From CBINFS01 sp966250015 (GTDB taxonomy: Bacteria; Bacteroidota; Rhodothermia; Rhodothermales; DASSAV01), in NCBI GenBank assembly GCA_966250015.1, contig CBINFS010000002.1, forward strand, positions 124,001-188,000: a DNA stretch of 64,000 nt, given 5' to 3'. Positions 25,720-34,674 of the stretch are shown piece by piece. The position numbers and the translations under genes were made by a program. The first letter of the stretch is position 1. Each line of letters opens with the position of its first letter. The notes under the pieces are model-generated. The model saw only the letters and a list, made by a program, of their open reading frames with translations, had not been told where the DNA came from and searched no databases.

Positions 25720-25909
25720 TTTTCCACAAAGCTTTTCGCCGATCCTGTGGAGAAACGTGGAAAACTTGTTGAGGGAAAATTCATTGTCTCGTGCTGGCAC
25801 AATAACGGAATTATAAAATCGGCGATTTTGGCAGTGCGGATCCAAATGGCCTGTCTGAGCGTTTAATCAGCGAAAGAACCGGTCAGCCTCGTCCGTTTTT
25901 TGTGGATAA
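25720..25909. promoter_or_regulatory. Cluster of DnaA-box-like sites in the nrdJ upstream region
   Basis: The 540 bp between the acidic protein's hairpin and nrdJ holds no gene. It contains four 9-mers like the DnaA box TTATCCACA. These are TTTTCCACA at 25720-25728, and, on the other strand, TTCTCCACA at 25746-25754, TTTTCCACG at 25756-25764 and a perfect TTATCCACA at 25901-25909. AT-rich stretches surround them. DnaA is known to regulate ribonucleotide reductase genes in some bacteria, so a replication-linked control of nrdJ is plausible. Binding is inferred from sequence only. Confidence 0.5.
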
Positions 25910-26122
25910 AAAAGCCTTGCATAACGGCACGTCTATGACGTTATTGTATGCCGTGCATCTCGCGCCGATACGGTTTATTGCCTCGTGCAGGTAATAAACC
26001 GTTATTCATCGGAGGGTATGGCACAACCGGCATCGTCAGCCAGGCCTCTGCGCTCGCACACATACCACCCGCCTGAATTAACCAATAACCCCGAGCTTTT
26101 TAGCCACTACCGGAGGCGCCCT

Positions 26123-29100
26123 ATGTCTGAAATCACCTCGAAAGCCACGCTCTTTGCAGAGGAAGGGTCCGGCGCGTCACAGATCGACGCCCGGCAGCTC
26201 GCGAAGGGACTCGTTGTAGAGCGGGTCTTCTCGAAAGAAGGTGAGCATCCTTTTGATAGCCTGGAGTGGGAGAAACGAACCGCCGCCATCAAAAACCAGG
26301 ACGGCAAGGCCATCTTTGAACAGAAAGACGTCGAGTTCCCCGTCACCTGGAGCCTGCTTGCCTCCAACGTCGTCGCAAGCAAGTATTTCTACGGGGACGT
26401 CGCCCGTAACGGCGAGCCCCCTTCCGAAGGGGGGCGCGAGAGTTCGCTCAAACAGCTCATCCACCGCGTCACACGGACGATTGCCGACTGGGGCATCGAG
26501 CAGGGCTACTTCGCGACCCGCGAAGACGGGGAGCGATTCTACGACGAGCTAACCTGGCTGTGTCTCCATCAGTATGGATCGTTCAATTCGCCCGTCTGGT
26601 TCAACGTCGGCCTGTACCACCAGTACGGCGTCCGGGACACCGGTGACAAGACCATTTTTGGGTGGGACAGGAAGCAGCAGCGGGCGGTGCCGGTCGATCC
26701 TTACGAGCGGCCGCAGGCGTCGGCGTGCTTCATCATCTCGGTCAATGATTCGATCGACGACATCTGGCAGCTCATGAGCGAGAGCGCCCGGCTGTTCAAG
26801 TTCGGGTCGGGGGTCGGGGCGGACTGGTCGAAGCTGCGCTCGTCGAAGGAGATGCTGTCGGGTGGCGGTACGCCGTCGGGGCCGGTCAGCTTCATGCGGG
26901 TGCAGGACGCCACCGGCGCTACCATCAAAAGTGGCGGCAAGACGCGCCGCGCCGCCATCATGCAGACCCTGAAGTGCTGGCATCCGGACATCTGGGAGTT
27001 CGTCGAGGTCAAGCAGAAGGAAGAGAAGAAAGCGTGGGCGCTCATCGAGCAGGGCTACGACGGCTCGTTCAACGGGGAAGCGTACGGCTCCGTGGCGTTC
27101 CAGAACGTCAACCAGAGCGTTCGCGTGACCGACGAGTTCATGCGGGCCGCGATCAATGGGGAGCCCTACGCCCTGCGTGCCGTGCTCACGGGCGAGCCGA
27201 TCGCGCAGACGGACGCCGCGGCGCTCCTGCGCAAGATTTCCGAGGGCACCTACATCTGCGGCGACCCGGGGATCCAGTACGAGGACACGATCCAGAAGTG
27301 GCACACGGTCAAAAACAGCGGCCCGATCAACTCGAGCAATCCCTGCTCGGAGTACATGCACGTCGACAACTCGGCGTGCAACCTGGCGAGCCTGAACCTG
27401 CGCAAGTTCCAGCGTGAAGACGGGTCGTTCGACGTCGAGCGTTTCCGCGCGGCCACCCGTACGTTCATCACGGCGATGGAAATCCTGGTGGACAATGCGG
27501 GCTACCCGTCGGCCATCATTGCCGAGAACTCGCACCGTTTCCGCCCGCTGGGCATCGGATTCGCCAACCTGGGGGCGCTCTTGATGTCGATGGGGCTGCC
27601 GTACGACAGCGACGCCGGCCGGGCCGTGGCCGGTGCGATCATGGCCATCGAGCATTCCGAAGCTTACGCTCGCAGCGCCGAAATCGCCGCAATCAAGCGG
27701 ATCGGGCCCTTCGAGGCGTACGCGCTCAACGCCGAGCCGATGCTCGACGTCATCCGGATGCATCGCGCCGCCATCGACGACATTCATCCGAGCTGCCCCG
27801 TCTACCTGCTCAAGGCAGCCCACGAGTCGGCCGACCGCATGCTTGCACTTGGCGAGGCCTTCGGGTATCGCAACGCGCAAGTGACCGTGCTTGCCCCGAC
27901 CGGCACGATCGCGTTTATGATGGATTGCGACACGACCGGCATCGAGCCCGACATCGCGCTCGTGAAATACAAGCTGCTGGCGGGCAAGGGCGACGGCATG
28001 CTGAAGATCGTGAACCAGTCGGTGAACGATGCCCTGACGCGCCTCGGGTATGACGAGGAAGAGCGGGCGGCCATCCAGGCCTACATCGACGCCAACGACA
28101 CCATCGAGGGCGCGCCCGGCCTCAAGGACGAGCACCTCCCCGTCTTCGATTGCGCGTTCAAGCCCTTCAAAGGCAAGCGCTCGATCCATTACATGGGGCA
28201 CGTCAAAATGATGGCGGCCGTCCAGCCCTTCGTGAGCGGGGCGATTTCCAAGACCGTCAACATGCCCGAGCACTCGACGATCGACGAAATCAACGACGTC
28301 TACATCGAGGGGTGGAAGCTCGGCCTGAAGGCCATCGCGATCTATCGCGAAAACTCGAAGCGGAGCCAGCCGCTGGCGACGTCGAAGGGGGGCAACACCA
28401 AAGGCGCAGCCCGGATCGAATCGTCGGGCGACGGCGTGGCCGTTGAACCCCAGACCATCGAGCGGGTCGTCGAAAAGATCGTCTACAAGCCGATCCGTAA
28501 ACGGCTGCCGGACGAGCGTCCCTCGATCACGCACAAGTTTTCGATCGCGGGGCACGAGGGCTATCTCCACATCGGGCTCTATCCCGACACTCGCATGCCC
28601 GGCGAGATCTTCATCACGATGGCCAAGGAGGGCTCGACGATCAGCGGCATGATGGACGCGTTTGCGACGAGCATCTCGATTGCCCTGCAATACGGCGTCC
28701 CGATCGAAGACCTGTGCGCCAAGTTCAGCCACATGCGGTTCGAGCCGAGCGGCTTTACGAACAACCGCCAGATCCCGATCGCAAAGTCGATCATGGACTA
28801 CATCTTCCGCTACCTCAGCCTGAAGTTTCTCGGTCAGGTGGGCGTGAGCGGCGAGCACGAGCACGCCGACCCGGTAGCGACGCAGGTGGCCCAGAGTGGA
28901 CCGGCTCACGACGAGGTGCAGATGGAGATCCCCTTCAACAAGCCGGTGGAGGCGCCGGATAGCCTGGTGGGGGCGACGGTGGAGGTGTTCCTCGAAGCGG
29001 CCGAGCGGTCGAACACTGCTTCGGTGTCCGTCGCCGGCGCGACCGCTTCATTCCAGAACCAGGCGGACGCCCCCTCCTGCCCGAACTGTGGCTCCATCAC

Positions 29101-29161
29101 CGTACGCGCCGGTAGCTGCTACTCGTGCCCCAACTGCGGCAACACGTCGGGGTGTGGGTGA
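26123..29161 (+). CDS. nrdJ: Vitamin B12-dependent (class II) ribonucleoside-diphosphate reductase
   Basis: Reduces ribonucleotides to deoxyribonucleotides with a thiyl radical made from adenosylcobalamin, so it needs no oxygen or metal-radical subunit. From the ATG at 26123 it has 1012 residues. The radical cysteine is C408 in NPCSEYMHVDNSACNLASLNL (given in parts: NPCSE and SACNLASLN). The redox pair is C202 (SACFIISV) with C419. The C terminus carries a zinc-ribbon-like tail (CPNCGS...CPNCGNTSGCG) that supplies reducing thiols. The start is chosen for GGAGG at 26112-26116 with 6-base spacing; an ATG at 26018 and a GTG at 25985 are longer alternatives. It depends on the cobalamin that the btuB operon would import. 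Confidence 0.96.
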   Translation: MSEITSKATLFAEEGSGASQIDARQLAKGLVVERVFSKEGEHPFDSLEWEKRTAAIKNQDGKAIFEQKDVEFPVTWSLLASNVVASKYFYGDVARNGEPPSEGGRESSLKQLIHRVTRTIADWGIEQGYFATREDGERFYDELTWLCLHQYGSFNSPVWFNVGLYHQYGVRDTGDKTIFGWDRKQQRAVPVDPYERPQASACFIISVNDSIDDIWQLMSESARLFKFGSGVGADWSKLRSSKEMLSGGGTPSGPVSFMRVQDATGATIKSGGKTRRAAIMQTLKCWHPDIWEFVEVKQKEEKKAWALIEQGYDGSFNGEAYGSVAFQNVNQSVRVTDEFMRAAINGEPYALRAVLTGEPIAQTDAAALLRKISEGTYICGDPGIQYEDTIQKWHTVKNSGPINSSNPCSEYMHVDNSACNLASLNLRKFQREDGSFDVERFRAATRTFITAMEILVDNAGYPSAIIAENSHRFRPLGIGFANLGALLMSMGLPYDSDAGRAVAGAIMAIEHSEAYARSAEIAAIKRIGPFEAYALNAEPMLDVIRMHRAAIDDIHPSCPVYLLKAAHESADRMLALGEAFGYRNAQVTVLAPTGTIAFMMDCDTTGIEPDIALVKYKLLAGKGDGMLKIVNQSVNDALTRLGYDEEERAAIQAYIDANDTIEGAPGLKDEHLPVFDCAFKPFKGKRSIHYMGHVKMMAAVQPFVSGAISKTVNMPEHSTIDEINDVYIEGWKLGLKAIAIYRENSKRSQPLATSKGGNTKGAARIESSGDGVAVEPQTIERVVEKIVYKPIRKRLPDERPSITHKFSIAGHEGYLHIGLYPDTRMPGEIFITMAKEGSTISGMMDAFATSISIALQYGVPIEDLCAKFSHMRFEPSGFTNNRQIPIAKSIMDYIFRYLSLKFLGQVGVSGEHEHADPVATQVAQSGPAHDEVQMEIPFNKPVEAPDSLVGATVEVFLEAAERSNTASVSVAGATASFQNQADAPSCPNCGSITVRAGSCYSCPNCGNTSGCG

Positions 29162-29200
29162 GAAGCCGCGCCTGAGCGCGAATGACTTCTGAAAGTTGAG

Positions 29201-29233
29201 GCGCCCGGATTCCTGAACGAGGGGTCCGGGCGC
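29201..29233 (+). terminator. Hairpin after nrdJ
   Basis: GCGCCCGGATTCC (29201-29213) pairs with GGGGTCCGGGCGC (29221-29233) over 13 bp with two wobble pairs and a 7-base loop. It lies 39 bp after the nrdJ stop and just before the HD-domain gene. No T-run follows, so it may end transcription only weakly or protect the mRNA 3' end. Confidence 0.55.
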
Positions 29234-29255
29234 TGGTGTATTACAAGGGGCGACG

Positions 29256-29912
29256 ATGGAGACGGAGTATCAGGATTTGATGGCGGCGGTGGCGTTGCGA
29301 TTCCAGAAGGATGCAACCGGACACGATCTGGAGCACCTGAAACGGGTGCATCGGATCGCATTGCACATCCAGTCGATCGAAGGCGGCAACCGGTGCGTCA
29401 TCGGCGTGGCGGCGCTCGTGCACGACGTCCACCGCATCATCGAGTACGAAACCGGCACGTTTTGCGCACCGGCTGATTCGATCCCGGTCGTCCGGGAACT
29501 GATCGATCCGATCGATCTGACCGATTCCGAGAAGCAGCACGTGCTGCACTGCGTCGCCCACCACGAGGAGTACGGATTTTCAGAGGCCGGCAGGACGGTG
29601 CAGGATCTCGAAACCCTGATTCTCCAGGACGCCGACAACCTCGACGCCATGGGGGCCATCGGGATCGCCCGGACGTTTCAATTTGCCGGCGCCTATGGGG
29701 TGCCGCTCTGGATGCCGGACCTTCCCTTCGATCGGAAGTATTACGACGAGTCGAGCAGGGACCCGTCGGTCATCCACCACGTCCACAGCAAGCTCCTGAG
29801 GCTGAGGGACAACATGCATACGCCGACGGCTCGTGCGATGGCGGAGGGGCGCCATCGCTTCATGGAGGAATTTCTCCTTCGGTTTATGGCGGAGTGGCGC
29901 GGTGAGGCGTAG
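29256..29912 (+). CDS. HD domain phosphohydrolase
   Basis: A 218-residue soluble HD-superfamily protein. The metal motifs appear in order: H in HDLEHLKRVH, the HD pair in AALVHDVHRI (about residue 69), histidines in HCVAHHEEYGF and a late Asp in LQDADNLDAMGAIG. This matches the YedJ/uncharacterised HD hydrolases, which act on nucleotides or small phosphates. The substrate is unknown. It is 94 bp after nrdJ with a hairpin between, and 61 bp before the Dabb protein. Confidence 0.85.
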   Translation: METEYQDLMAAVALRFQKDATGHDLEHLKRVHRIALHIQSIEGGNRCVIGVAALVHDVHRIIEYETGTFCAPADSIPVVRELIDPIDLTDSEKQHVLHCVAHHEEYGFSEAGRTVQDLETLILQDADNLDAMGAIGIARTFQFAGAYGVPLWMPDLPFDRKYYDESSRDPSVIHHVHSKLLRLRDNMHTPTARAMAEGRHRFMEEFLLRFMAEWRGEA

Positions 29913-29973
29913 CCGCGGCCTCTCCTCGTTCGTAGATTACGGCTTCACTTTAACAGAACAGGAGGTTCGTTCC

Positions 29974-30276
29974 GTGGTTGTTCATATCGTCATGTGGAAG
30001 CTGAAGGAGCAGGCCGAAGGCGCCGGCCGTGAGGAGAATGCACAAAAGATCAAAACGATGCTCGAAAACCTGAATGGGCGGATACCGGGGCTGTTACGGC
30101 TCGAAGTGGGGATCGACTTCAGCCGGACGGATGCCTCGGCCGACGTCGTATTGTATTCCGAGTTCGAGGATCGCGAGGCGCTGGCGCGTTATCAGGCACA
30201 TCCCGAGCACGTGAAGGTAGCAGACTTCATCACGCTGGTTCGTTCGGAACGCAGAGTAGCCGATTACGAGAGATAG
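29974..30276 (+). CDS. Dabb (stress-responsive alpha/beta barrel) family protein
   Basis: A 100-residue protein of the ferredoxin-like Dabb family. The sequence VVHIVMWKLKE opens the first strand, and HPEHVKVADFI is the usual helix-end motif. The GTG at 29974 is chosen as start because GGAGG (29961-29965) lies 8 bases before it; a longer frame from 29833 would run into the HD gene. Family members dimerise and are stress- or biosynthesis-linked. No specific role is visible here. Confidence 0.82.
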   Translation: MVVHIVMWKLKEQAEGAGREENAQKIKTMLENLNGRIPGLLRLEVGIDFSRTDASADVVLYSEFEDREALARYQAHPEHVKVADFITLVRSERRVADYER

Positions 30277-30292
30277 CTTTTCGAACCCTCCA

Positions 30293-30748
30293 ATGCCGCA
30301 CACCGTTCGGGTTTCCATCACTGAGTCGGTCGAAGCACCATCGGACGTCGTGTACGGCGTCCTGGCGGACTATCGCCGTGGCCACCCGCACATTCTACCG
30401 GAGCGGCACTTTTCGGATTTTACCGTCGAAGAAGGCGGCACGGGTGCGGGAACGATCATCCGCTACAAGCTTCGGACGGCGGGCAACGAGCGAACGATCC
30501 GGGCCGTCGTACACGAGCCCGAACCGGGACGTATCCTGACTGAAACGGACCTCGAAACGGGCGCCCTCACCACGTTCAGGCTGGAGCCCGCTTCCGGGAC
30601 CGCGCATACGAGCCTGACCATCACGACCGAATGGCAATCCGCGGGCCTACGGGGTTTCGTGGAGCGATGGCTCGCGCCTCCATTGTTGCGAAAAATCTAT
30701 CGGGAGGAGGTGCGCAAGCTGAACGAATTTGTCCGCGTGAGGGGCTGA
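30293..30748 (+). CDS. SRPBCC (START/polyketide cyclase-like) family protein
   Basis: A 151-residue helix-grip protein. It has the classic opening (VSITESVEAPSDVVYGVLADY), a beta-rich middle with EGGTGAGTIIRY and VVHEPEPGRILTET, and a long C-terminal helix (PPLLRKIYREEVRKLNEF). Such proteins bind small hydrophobic ligands; here the ligand is unknown. It sits 16 bp after the Dabb gene, so they are probably co-transcribed. Confidence 0.85.
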   Translation: MPHTVRVSITESVEAPSDVVYGVLADYRRGHPHILPERHFSDFTVEEGGTGAGTIIRYKLRTAGNERTIRAVVHEPEPGRILTETDLETGALTTFRLEPASGTAHTSLTITTEWQSAGLRGFVERWLAPPLLRKIYREEVRKLNEFVRVRG

Positions 30749-30758
30749 TCGCGGGATT

Positions 30759-32372
30759 TCAGCGGCATCGGCGGGCAAGCTGCTCGGCCTCGGCGGCGTG
30801 AGGAAAGAGCCGGTGAGCTCTGGTGGCATGCTCGCACCGCTGTTCCCGGTCGTTTCGATACATCTGGGCGAGCCGGACGTGGACGCGGTAGTTGCCCGGG
30901 TCGAAGAAGGCGGCCACCTCGAGGGCGCGTGGACCGGTAGCCCGGTCGTACAGACCCATCGCCGTCAGCTGACCGACGCTCCGCAAGCCGGCCAAACCTG
31001 CAACGAGAATCAACACGAACAGTGCGGCTTTCCTGACAAAGCTCCCGTTTGCCGCTCCGGAAGGCTCGATTCGTGGCCACAGTGCACCGGCGGCGGCCCA
31101 GAAAATGTAGGTAGGCCACGCGAGCAGCGTGACGGCGTCGAAGGCGCCGGACACGGAGACGCCGATCAAAATTGCCGGGAGCACCAGGGAGGCAAGCCCT
31201 TCGTCGGCGTCCTCCGCCGTTCGCATGTTTTTCCACGCATTCCAGACGATGCCGCCGCAGATGAGCAACAGGAGGACGAATCCGGCGAGCCCCCTTTCGG
31301 TTATCACCGCGACCCAGTCGCTGCTCGGCCAGGGATTGGCGGTCATGCCGGCCACCCGACGGGTGAGCGACGGGTCACCCCGGGTTGCATACGCCGGGTA
31401 CTCGACCGTCCAGTTGCCCGGACCGACGCCCAGTACCGGATTGTCGCGCACCATCTGGAGCGAGTTTTCATACTGGATGAGCCGGCCGCGCCCACTTCCT
31501 TCCCGGTAATTGACCACGCCGCGGGCCGTCTCGAGGTAGGGTGAATCGCTCGACCAGTTCAGGTCGTTCGGCGTGAGGAGCGCCGCAGCCACACCGCCTC
31601 CCGCAAAGAGCAGTACGAGCACCAGCCGGAAGAAAAACCGTCCGGAACGCCGGACGGCCGGCGTGAAGAACGTACCAAGCAGCAAAACGGACAGGGCTGC
31701 CGCAAACCCGAGCCAGCCGGCACGCGACCGGGTAAGGATGAGGGCGCTCACGACCAGCAACGTCCCCACCGCTCCCAGTAAAAAGACGAGGAAGCGTTTC
31801 GTTCGAAGCGTCACCAGCAGGACGAGCGGCAGGCCGAAGGCAGCGAGGTGGGCGACGAAATTCCGATTGCCAAGCGTTCCACCTGGCACACGGTCTTCCG
31901 AAAAGAAGACCGTTTCCACTCCATAGGCCTGTAACAGAGACGTGGCCGTCGCGAGGACGATCGAAAAGGCAAGTGCCCCCAGCAGCCGTGGCGACAGACC
32001 GGCAGCGGCAAGCGTACGCGCCCCCCAAAATAGCGTGAACCCCGAGATGCTCATCGTGAGCGTCCGCGTGGCGTTCCACAGGTTCGAAGCAAATACCGCC
32101 GAGAGCGCACTGACCGCCAGAAAGCCGACGATAACGAAGTCCACCCAGCCGAGCCGGTACCGGCGGACGTCCCCCAGCATGCACAAAGCAGCTATGCAGG
32201 CCGTCAGGTGAAGCACGAGCTCCTTCGGGACGAAGAACCGGTCGAGATCGAAGGATTCAAAGGGTACCACCACCAGCACGATCGCGATTGCACCTGCCTG
32301 CACGACGCGCAGCAGTAGCCGCTCGCTTCGCGACGGAACCTGTGCAACCGTTTTGTCTGCAGCTACTTCCAT
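30759..32372 (-). CDS. O-antigen ligase/polymerase family membrane protein
   Basis: A polytopic inner-membrane protein of 537 residues with about ten to twelve hydrophobic segments. It carries the Wzy_C/WaaL-type periplasmic loop (DNPVLGVGPGNWTVEYPAY). Such proteins join or polymerise surface polysaccharide on a lipid carrier. The C-terminal end (ALEVAAFFDPGNYRVHVRLAQ...) reads like a pair of TPR-type helices. The ATG at 32372 is chosen; an open frame runs upstream to 32564 but encodes an unrelated basic leader. No neighbouring glycosyltransferase is present except the FkbM-type gene at 36 kb. It converges on the SRPBCC gene. Confidence 0.8.
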   Translation of the reverse strand: MEVAADKTVAQVPSRSERLLLRVVQAGAIAIVLVVVPFESFDLDRFFVPKELVLHLTACIAALCMLGDVRRYRLGWVDFVIVGFLAVSALSAVFASNLWNATRTLTMSISGFTLFWGARTLAAAGLSPRLLGALAFSIVLATATSLLQAYGVETVFFSEDRVPGGTLGNRNFVAHLAAFGLPLVLLVTLRTKRFLVFLLGAVGTLLVVSALILTRSRAGWLGFAAALSVLLLGTFFTPAVRRSGRFFFRLVLVLLFAGGGVAAALLTPNDLNWSSDSPYLETARGVVNYREGSGRGRLIQYENSLQMVRDNPVLGVGPGNWTVEYPAYATRGDPSLTRRVAGMTANPWPSSDWVAVITERGLAGFVLLLLICGGIVWNAWKNMRTAEDADEGLASLVLPAILIGVSVSGAFDAVTLLAWPTYIFWAAAGALWPRIEPSGAANGSFVRKAALFVLILVAGLAGLRSVGQLTAMGLYDRATGPRALEVAAFFDPGNYRVHVRLAQMYRNDREQRCEHATRAHRLFPHAAEAEQLARRCR

Positions 32373-32615
32373 TTCGGCGGTTACGGGGGGATGGATTTGG
32401 CCGTGCCGGGTATGGGGGCGAAAGATAAAGATACACCGGTGGTTTTCGAGGAGATACCGGCGCACATCCGGAAAAATCGACGAAGCCTCAAAATGGGGAA
32501 GTGTCGCCCGCCCGATGTCCCTCACTGTACGTGATGTGAGGACAACGCGCGGGAGTCTTCGCACTTTTTACGTGAGGCGTCGGGGCAGGGAAACAGGTGT
32601 CGAGGTGTCCCGTTG

Positions 32616-33089
32616 ATGAGTAAATTGTTCGGTGTCGTAAACCTGAGAACACCTCCACCTTATCAGCAGGCAGCGGTAATGCTGGGCTACTTATTTACGG
32701 CTGCAATTGGCATCTGGGTGCTTTCGCGCTCCAGGCTCTGGAAGTTTTTCCTCAACGTCAGGCGTGAGATCCGGGTCGCCGTGCGGCGGAACTCGTTCGC
32801 CCAGTATTACGTCGCCATCCGGATCCGGGAGCTCGTCGGGCTCGCCGGATTTCTTCTGGCCGGGCTATACGTATTCCTTTCGGACGAGGTCAGCTATTCC
32901 ACGATGCACACGTGGGCCAGGGTGTTGCTCCTGGCGATCTTTGCCGTAATTGCGCTCTACGTACTTTTCCTGGTCGTGGATAGCCGGCGGTTGAGGCGGC
33001 GGTTCAACCGCCTCGTCAACTCCTACCGGAATACCCGTCGCCGCGCCGATAACCGGCCGCCGTCGGTCAGGATGGCCGGGCGTAGGTGA
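32616..33089 (+). CDS. Small membrane protein of unknown function
   Basis: A 157-residue protein with three likely membrane segments (about residues 20-36, 72-90 and 103-124) and a strongly basic C-terminal tail (RRLRRRFNRLVNSYRNTRRR). No family is recognised. GAGG at 32602-32605 precedes the ATG at 32616 (a TTG at 32613 is also possible). Its last 23 bases overlap the end of folA, which reads toward it. The basic tail might touch nucleic acid or lipid head groups, which is speculation. Confidence 0.7.
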   Translation: MSKLFGVVNLRTPPPYQQAAVMLGYLFTAAIGIWVLSRSRLWKFFLNVRREIRVAVRRNSFAQYYVAIRIRELVGLAGFLLAGLYVFLSDEVSYSTMHTWARVLLLAIFAVIALYVLFLVVDSRRLRRRFNRLVNSYRNTRRRADNRPPSVRMAGRR

Positions 33090-33582
33090 CGAATCGGTAG
33101 TTTTCGTGCTTTTCCTCGGCTTTCAGCTCGAACGTCGAACCGATCAGGTGCTCGTAGGGAGGGAAAAACGTATCGCCTTCGTAATCGCCTTCTACGAGTG
33201 TGAGCTCCAGCCGGTCGGCAATGGGAAGGAACTCGGCGTAGATGGCCCCGCCGCCCCCGATGAACACCGTGTCGGCGTCGGACAGGGCCTCCATGGCTTC
33301 GTCGACCGAGGCGTACGTCTCCACCTCGGGATATTCCTCGAACGGACCCCGTGAAGTCAGCACGACCAGCCGCCGGCCGGGCAGCGGGCCACCGAACTGA
33401 TGGAGGATGGACTCGAACGTCCGCCGGCCCATCAACAGCGGGTGGCCGGTCGTGAGCCGTTTGAAGCGTTTGAGGTCTTCCGGGATGTGCCACGGGAGGT
33501 CGTTCCCTTTGCCGATGACGCGGTTTTTCTCCGCTACGGCGGCGATGAGCACGATCTCGGGCCGTCGTCGTTCGTTCTCCAT
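33067..33582 (-). CDS. folA: Dihydrofolate reductase
   Basis: Reduces dihydrofolate to tetrahydrofolate with NADPH. The 171-residue protein has the whole family core: IGKGNDLPWHIPEDLKRFK (substrate and cofactor loop), LLMGRRTFESI, LVVLTSR and the IGGGGAIYAEF cofactor motif. It complements thyA about 7 kb away, whose reaction produces dihydrofolate. The two are on the same strand but not in one operon. Confidence 0.96.
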   Translation of the reverse strand: MENERRRPEIVLIAAVAEKNRVIGKGNDLPWHIPEDLKRFKRLTTGHPLLMGRRTFESILHQFGGPLPGRRLVVLTSRGPFEEYPEVETYASVDEAMEALSDADTVFIGGGGAIYAEFLPIADRLELTLVEGDYEGDTFFPPYEHLIGSTFELKAEEKHENYRFVTYARPS

Positions 33583-33645
33583 GTCCGTCTCCGAGTCGAG
33601 GGGGGCTTCCGACGGACTACCCGGCGAGACGGGGGCGGATGCTCT

Positions 33646-34674
33646 TCACATGTCTTCCCAGTACTCCTCGGGCATGTCCTGCGCCAGCGCGAGCGCGCCG
33701 TCGCAGCCTGCGTAGAGCGGGTCGTCGACCTTCGTGATCTTGAACGAGCCGTACTCACGCAGCTCCGCTTCGAGCACGTCGATGAGGCCCCGGATCTGGC
33801 TGCTGCCGCCGGCCAGGAAGACGTTTTTCTTGACCTGCTCCTGGAACTCCGGCTCGTAGTGGCTCACCAGGTCGATGGTGGTTTCCACGATCGGCGGGAT
33901 GATGCTCTCACAGGCCTGCTTGATCTGGTCCGTGATGTCGATCTCGACGAGCTTGCCTTCGACGGGCACTTTTACCCTGACCCGACTGGGTGCTTCACCG
34001 ACGAACCCGTACTCTTCCTTGTACCGGCGAACTGTCGTTTCGCTGAACTTGGCGTTGGGGTACTTCTCGGTGAGCAGGTCGAAGAGGCGCCGGTCGATGA
34101 AGTCGCCGGCATTGGTGAGGGTGCGCTGATCGTCCTCACCCGGCATCGTTCCGTGCATGACGCAGAAGTCCAGCGTGCCCGCGCCGATGTCGATCACCAT
34201 CGCGTTGCTCAGGGCGTTGAGCCCGTAGGCCACCGAGAACGGCTCGGAGACGACCATCAACGCGTCGGCGTACTCTTTCACGGCGTCACGTATGGCGAGC
34301 TTGTTGACCTTCAGGGCCTCGGCCGGAACGCCGACGGCAGCGTGAACGGCCTGGCCGTCAGCCGGCCCCACCTGTTCGATCAGATGGTGGATGAGCTCGC
34401 GGACGGCTTCTTCGTCGCGGGCCGTCGAGTCGCGAATGACGCCGAATTCGAGGGGGCGGGTCAGATGCACCGAAAGCCTGTTGTTGAGGGCCTCCTCACC
34501 GAACAGCACCCGCTGCCCGAGAAGCTTGCGGGCGACGAAATCCTTTGGCCAACCCACGTAGCTGTCAATCCATTTGCGCTTACCGTTGCTGGCGGAGATG
34601 GCACTGCGGGCCGTGCCTAAATCGATACCGATGTACAATACGTTATCTGCCGCTTTGGTCTTCTTCTGTGGCAT
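33646..34674 (-). CDS. MamK-like actin-family filament protein
   Basis: A 342-residue actin/ParM/MreB superfamily ATPase that most resembles MamK, the filament organising magnetosomes. Phosphate-1 motif GIDLGTARS is at residues 16-24, phosphate-2 VIDIGAGTLDF at 160-170 and the adenosine motif VFLAGGSSQIRG at 285-296. E144 in VVSEPF aligns with the MamK residue needed for ATP hydrolysis. The segments GTMPGEDDQRTLTNAGDFID and the C-terminal EEYW also match MamK by eye. No other magnetosome gene is in the window. Its ATG lies inside the 3' end of the amidase gene (32-bp overlap), so the pair is translated together. A cell-wall or cell-shape role is inferred. Confidence 0.8.
   Translation of the reverse strand: MPQKKTKAADNVLYIGIDLGTARSAISASNGKRKWIDSYVGWPKDFVARKLLGQRVLFGEEALNNRLSVHLTRPLEFGVIRDSTARDEEAVRELIHHLIEQVGPADGQAVHAAVGVPAEALKVNKLAIRDAVKEYADALMVVSEPFSVAYGLNALSNAMVIDIGAGTLDFCVMHGTMPGEDDQRTLTNAGDFIDRRLFDLLTEKYPNAKFSETTVRRYKEEYGFVGEAPSRVRVKVPVEGKLVEIDITDQIKQACESIIPPIVETTIDLVSHYEPEFQEQVKKNVFLAGGSSQIRGLIDVLEAELREYGSFKITKVDDPLYAGCDGALALAQDMPEEYWEDM

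Noticed and set aside
25547..25816. 89-codon open frame in the region after the acidic protein
   Set aside because: It begins inside the terminator hairpin, has no ribosome site and reads as GC-rich noise with many Pro/Arg/Leu.
25720..25909. Chromosomal replication origin
   Set aside because: DnaA-like boxes are present but dnaA, dnaN and gidA are not nearby, and skew cannot be computed by eye. Control of nrdJ is the simpler reading.
26549..28909. Long open frame of 786 codons antisense to nrdJ
   Set aside because: It mirrors nrdJ codon positions, is Arg/Val/Asp/His-rich in the manner of GC-rich antisense shadows, and has no recognisable motif, while nrdJ on the plus strand is unmistakable.
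33646..34674. Magnetosome gene island
   Set aside because: Only a MamK-like protein is present. No MamA, MamB, MamE, MamM or similar gene was seen in the window, so magnetotaxis is not supported.
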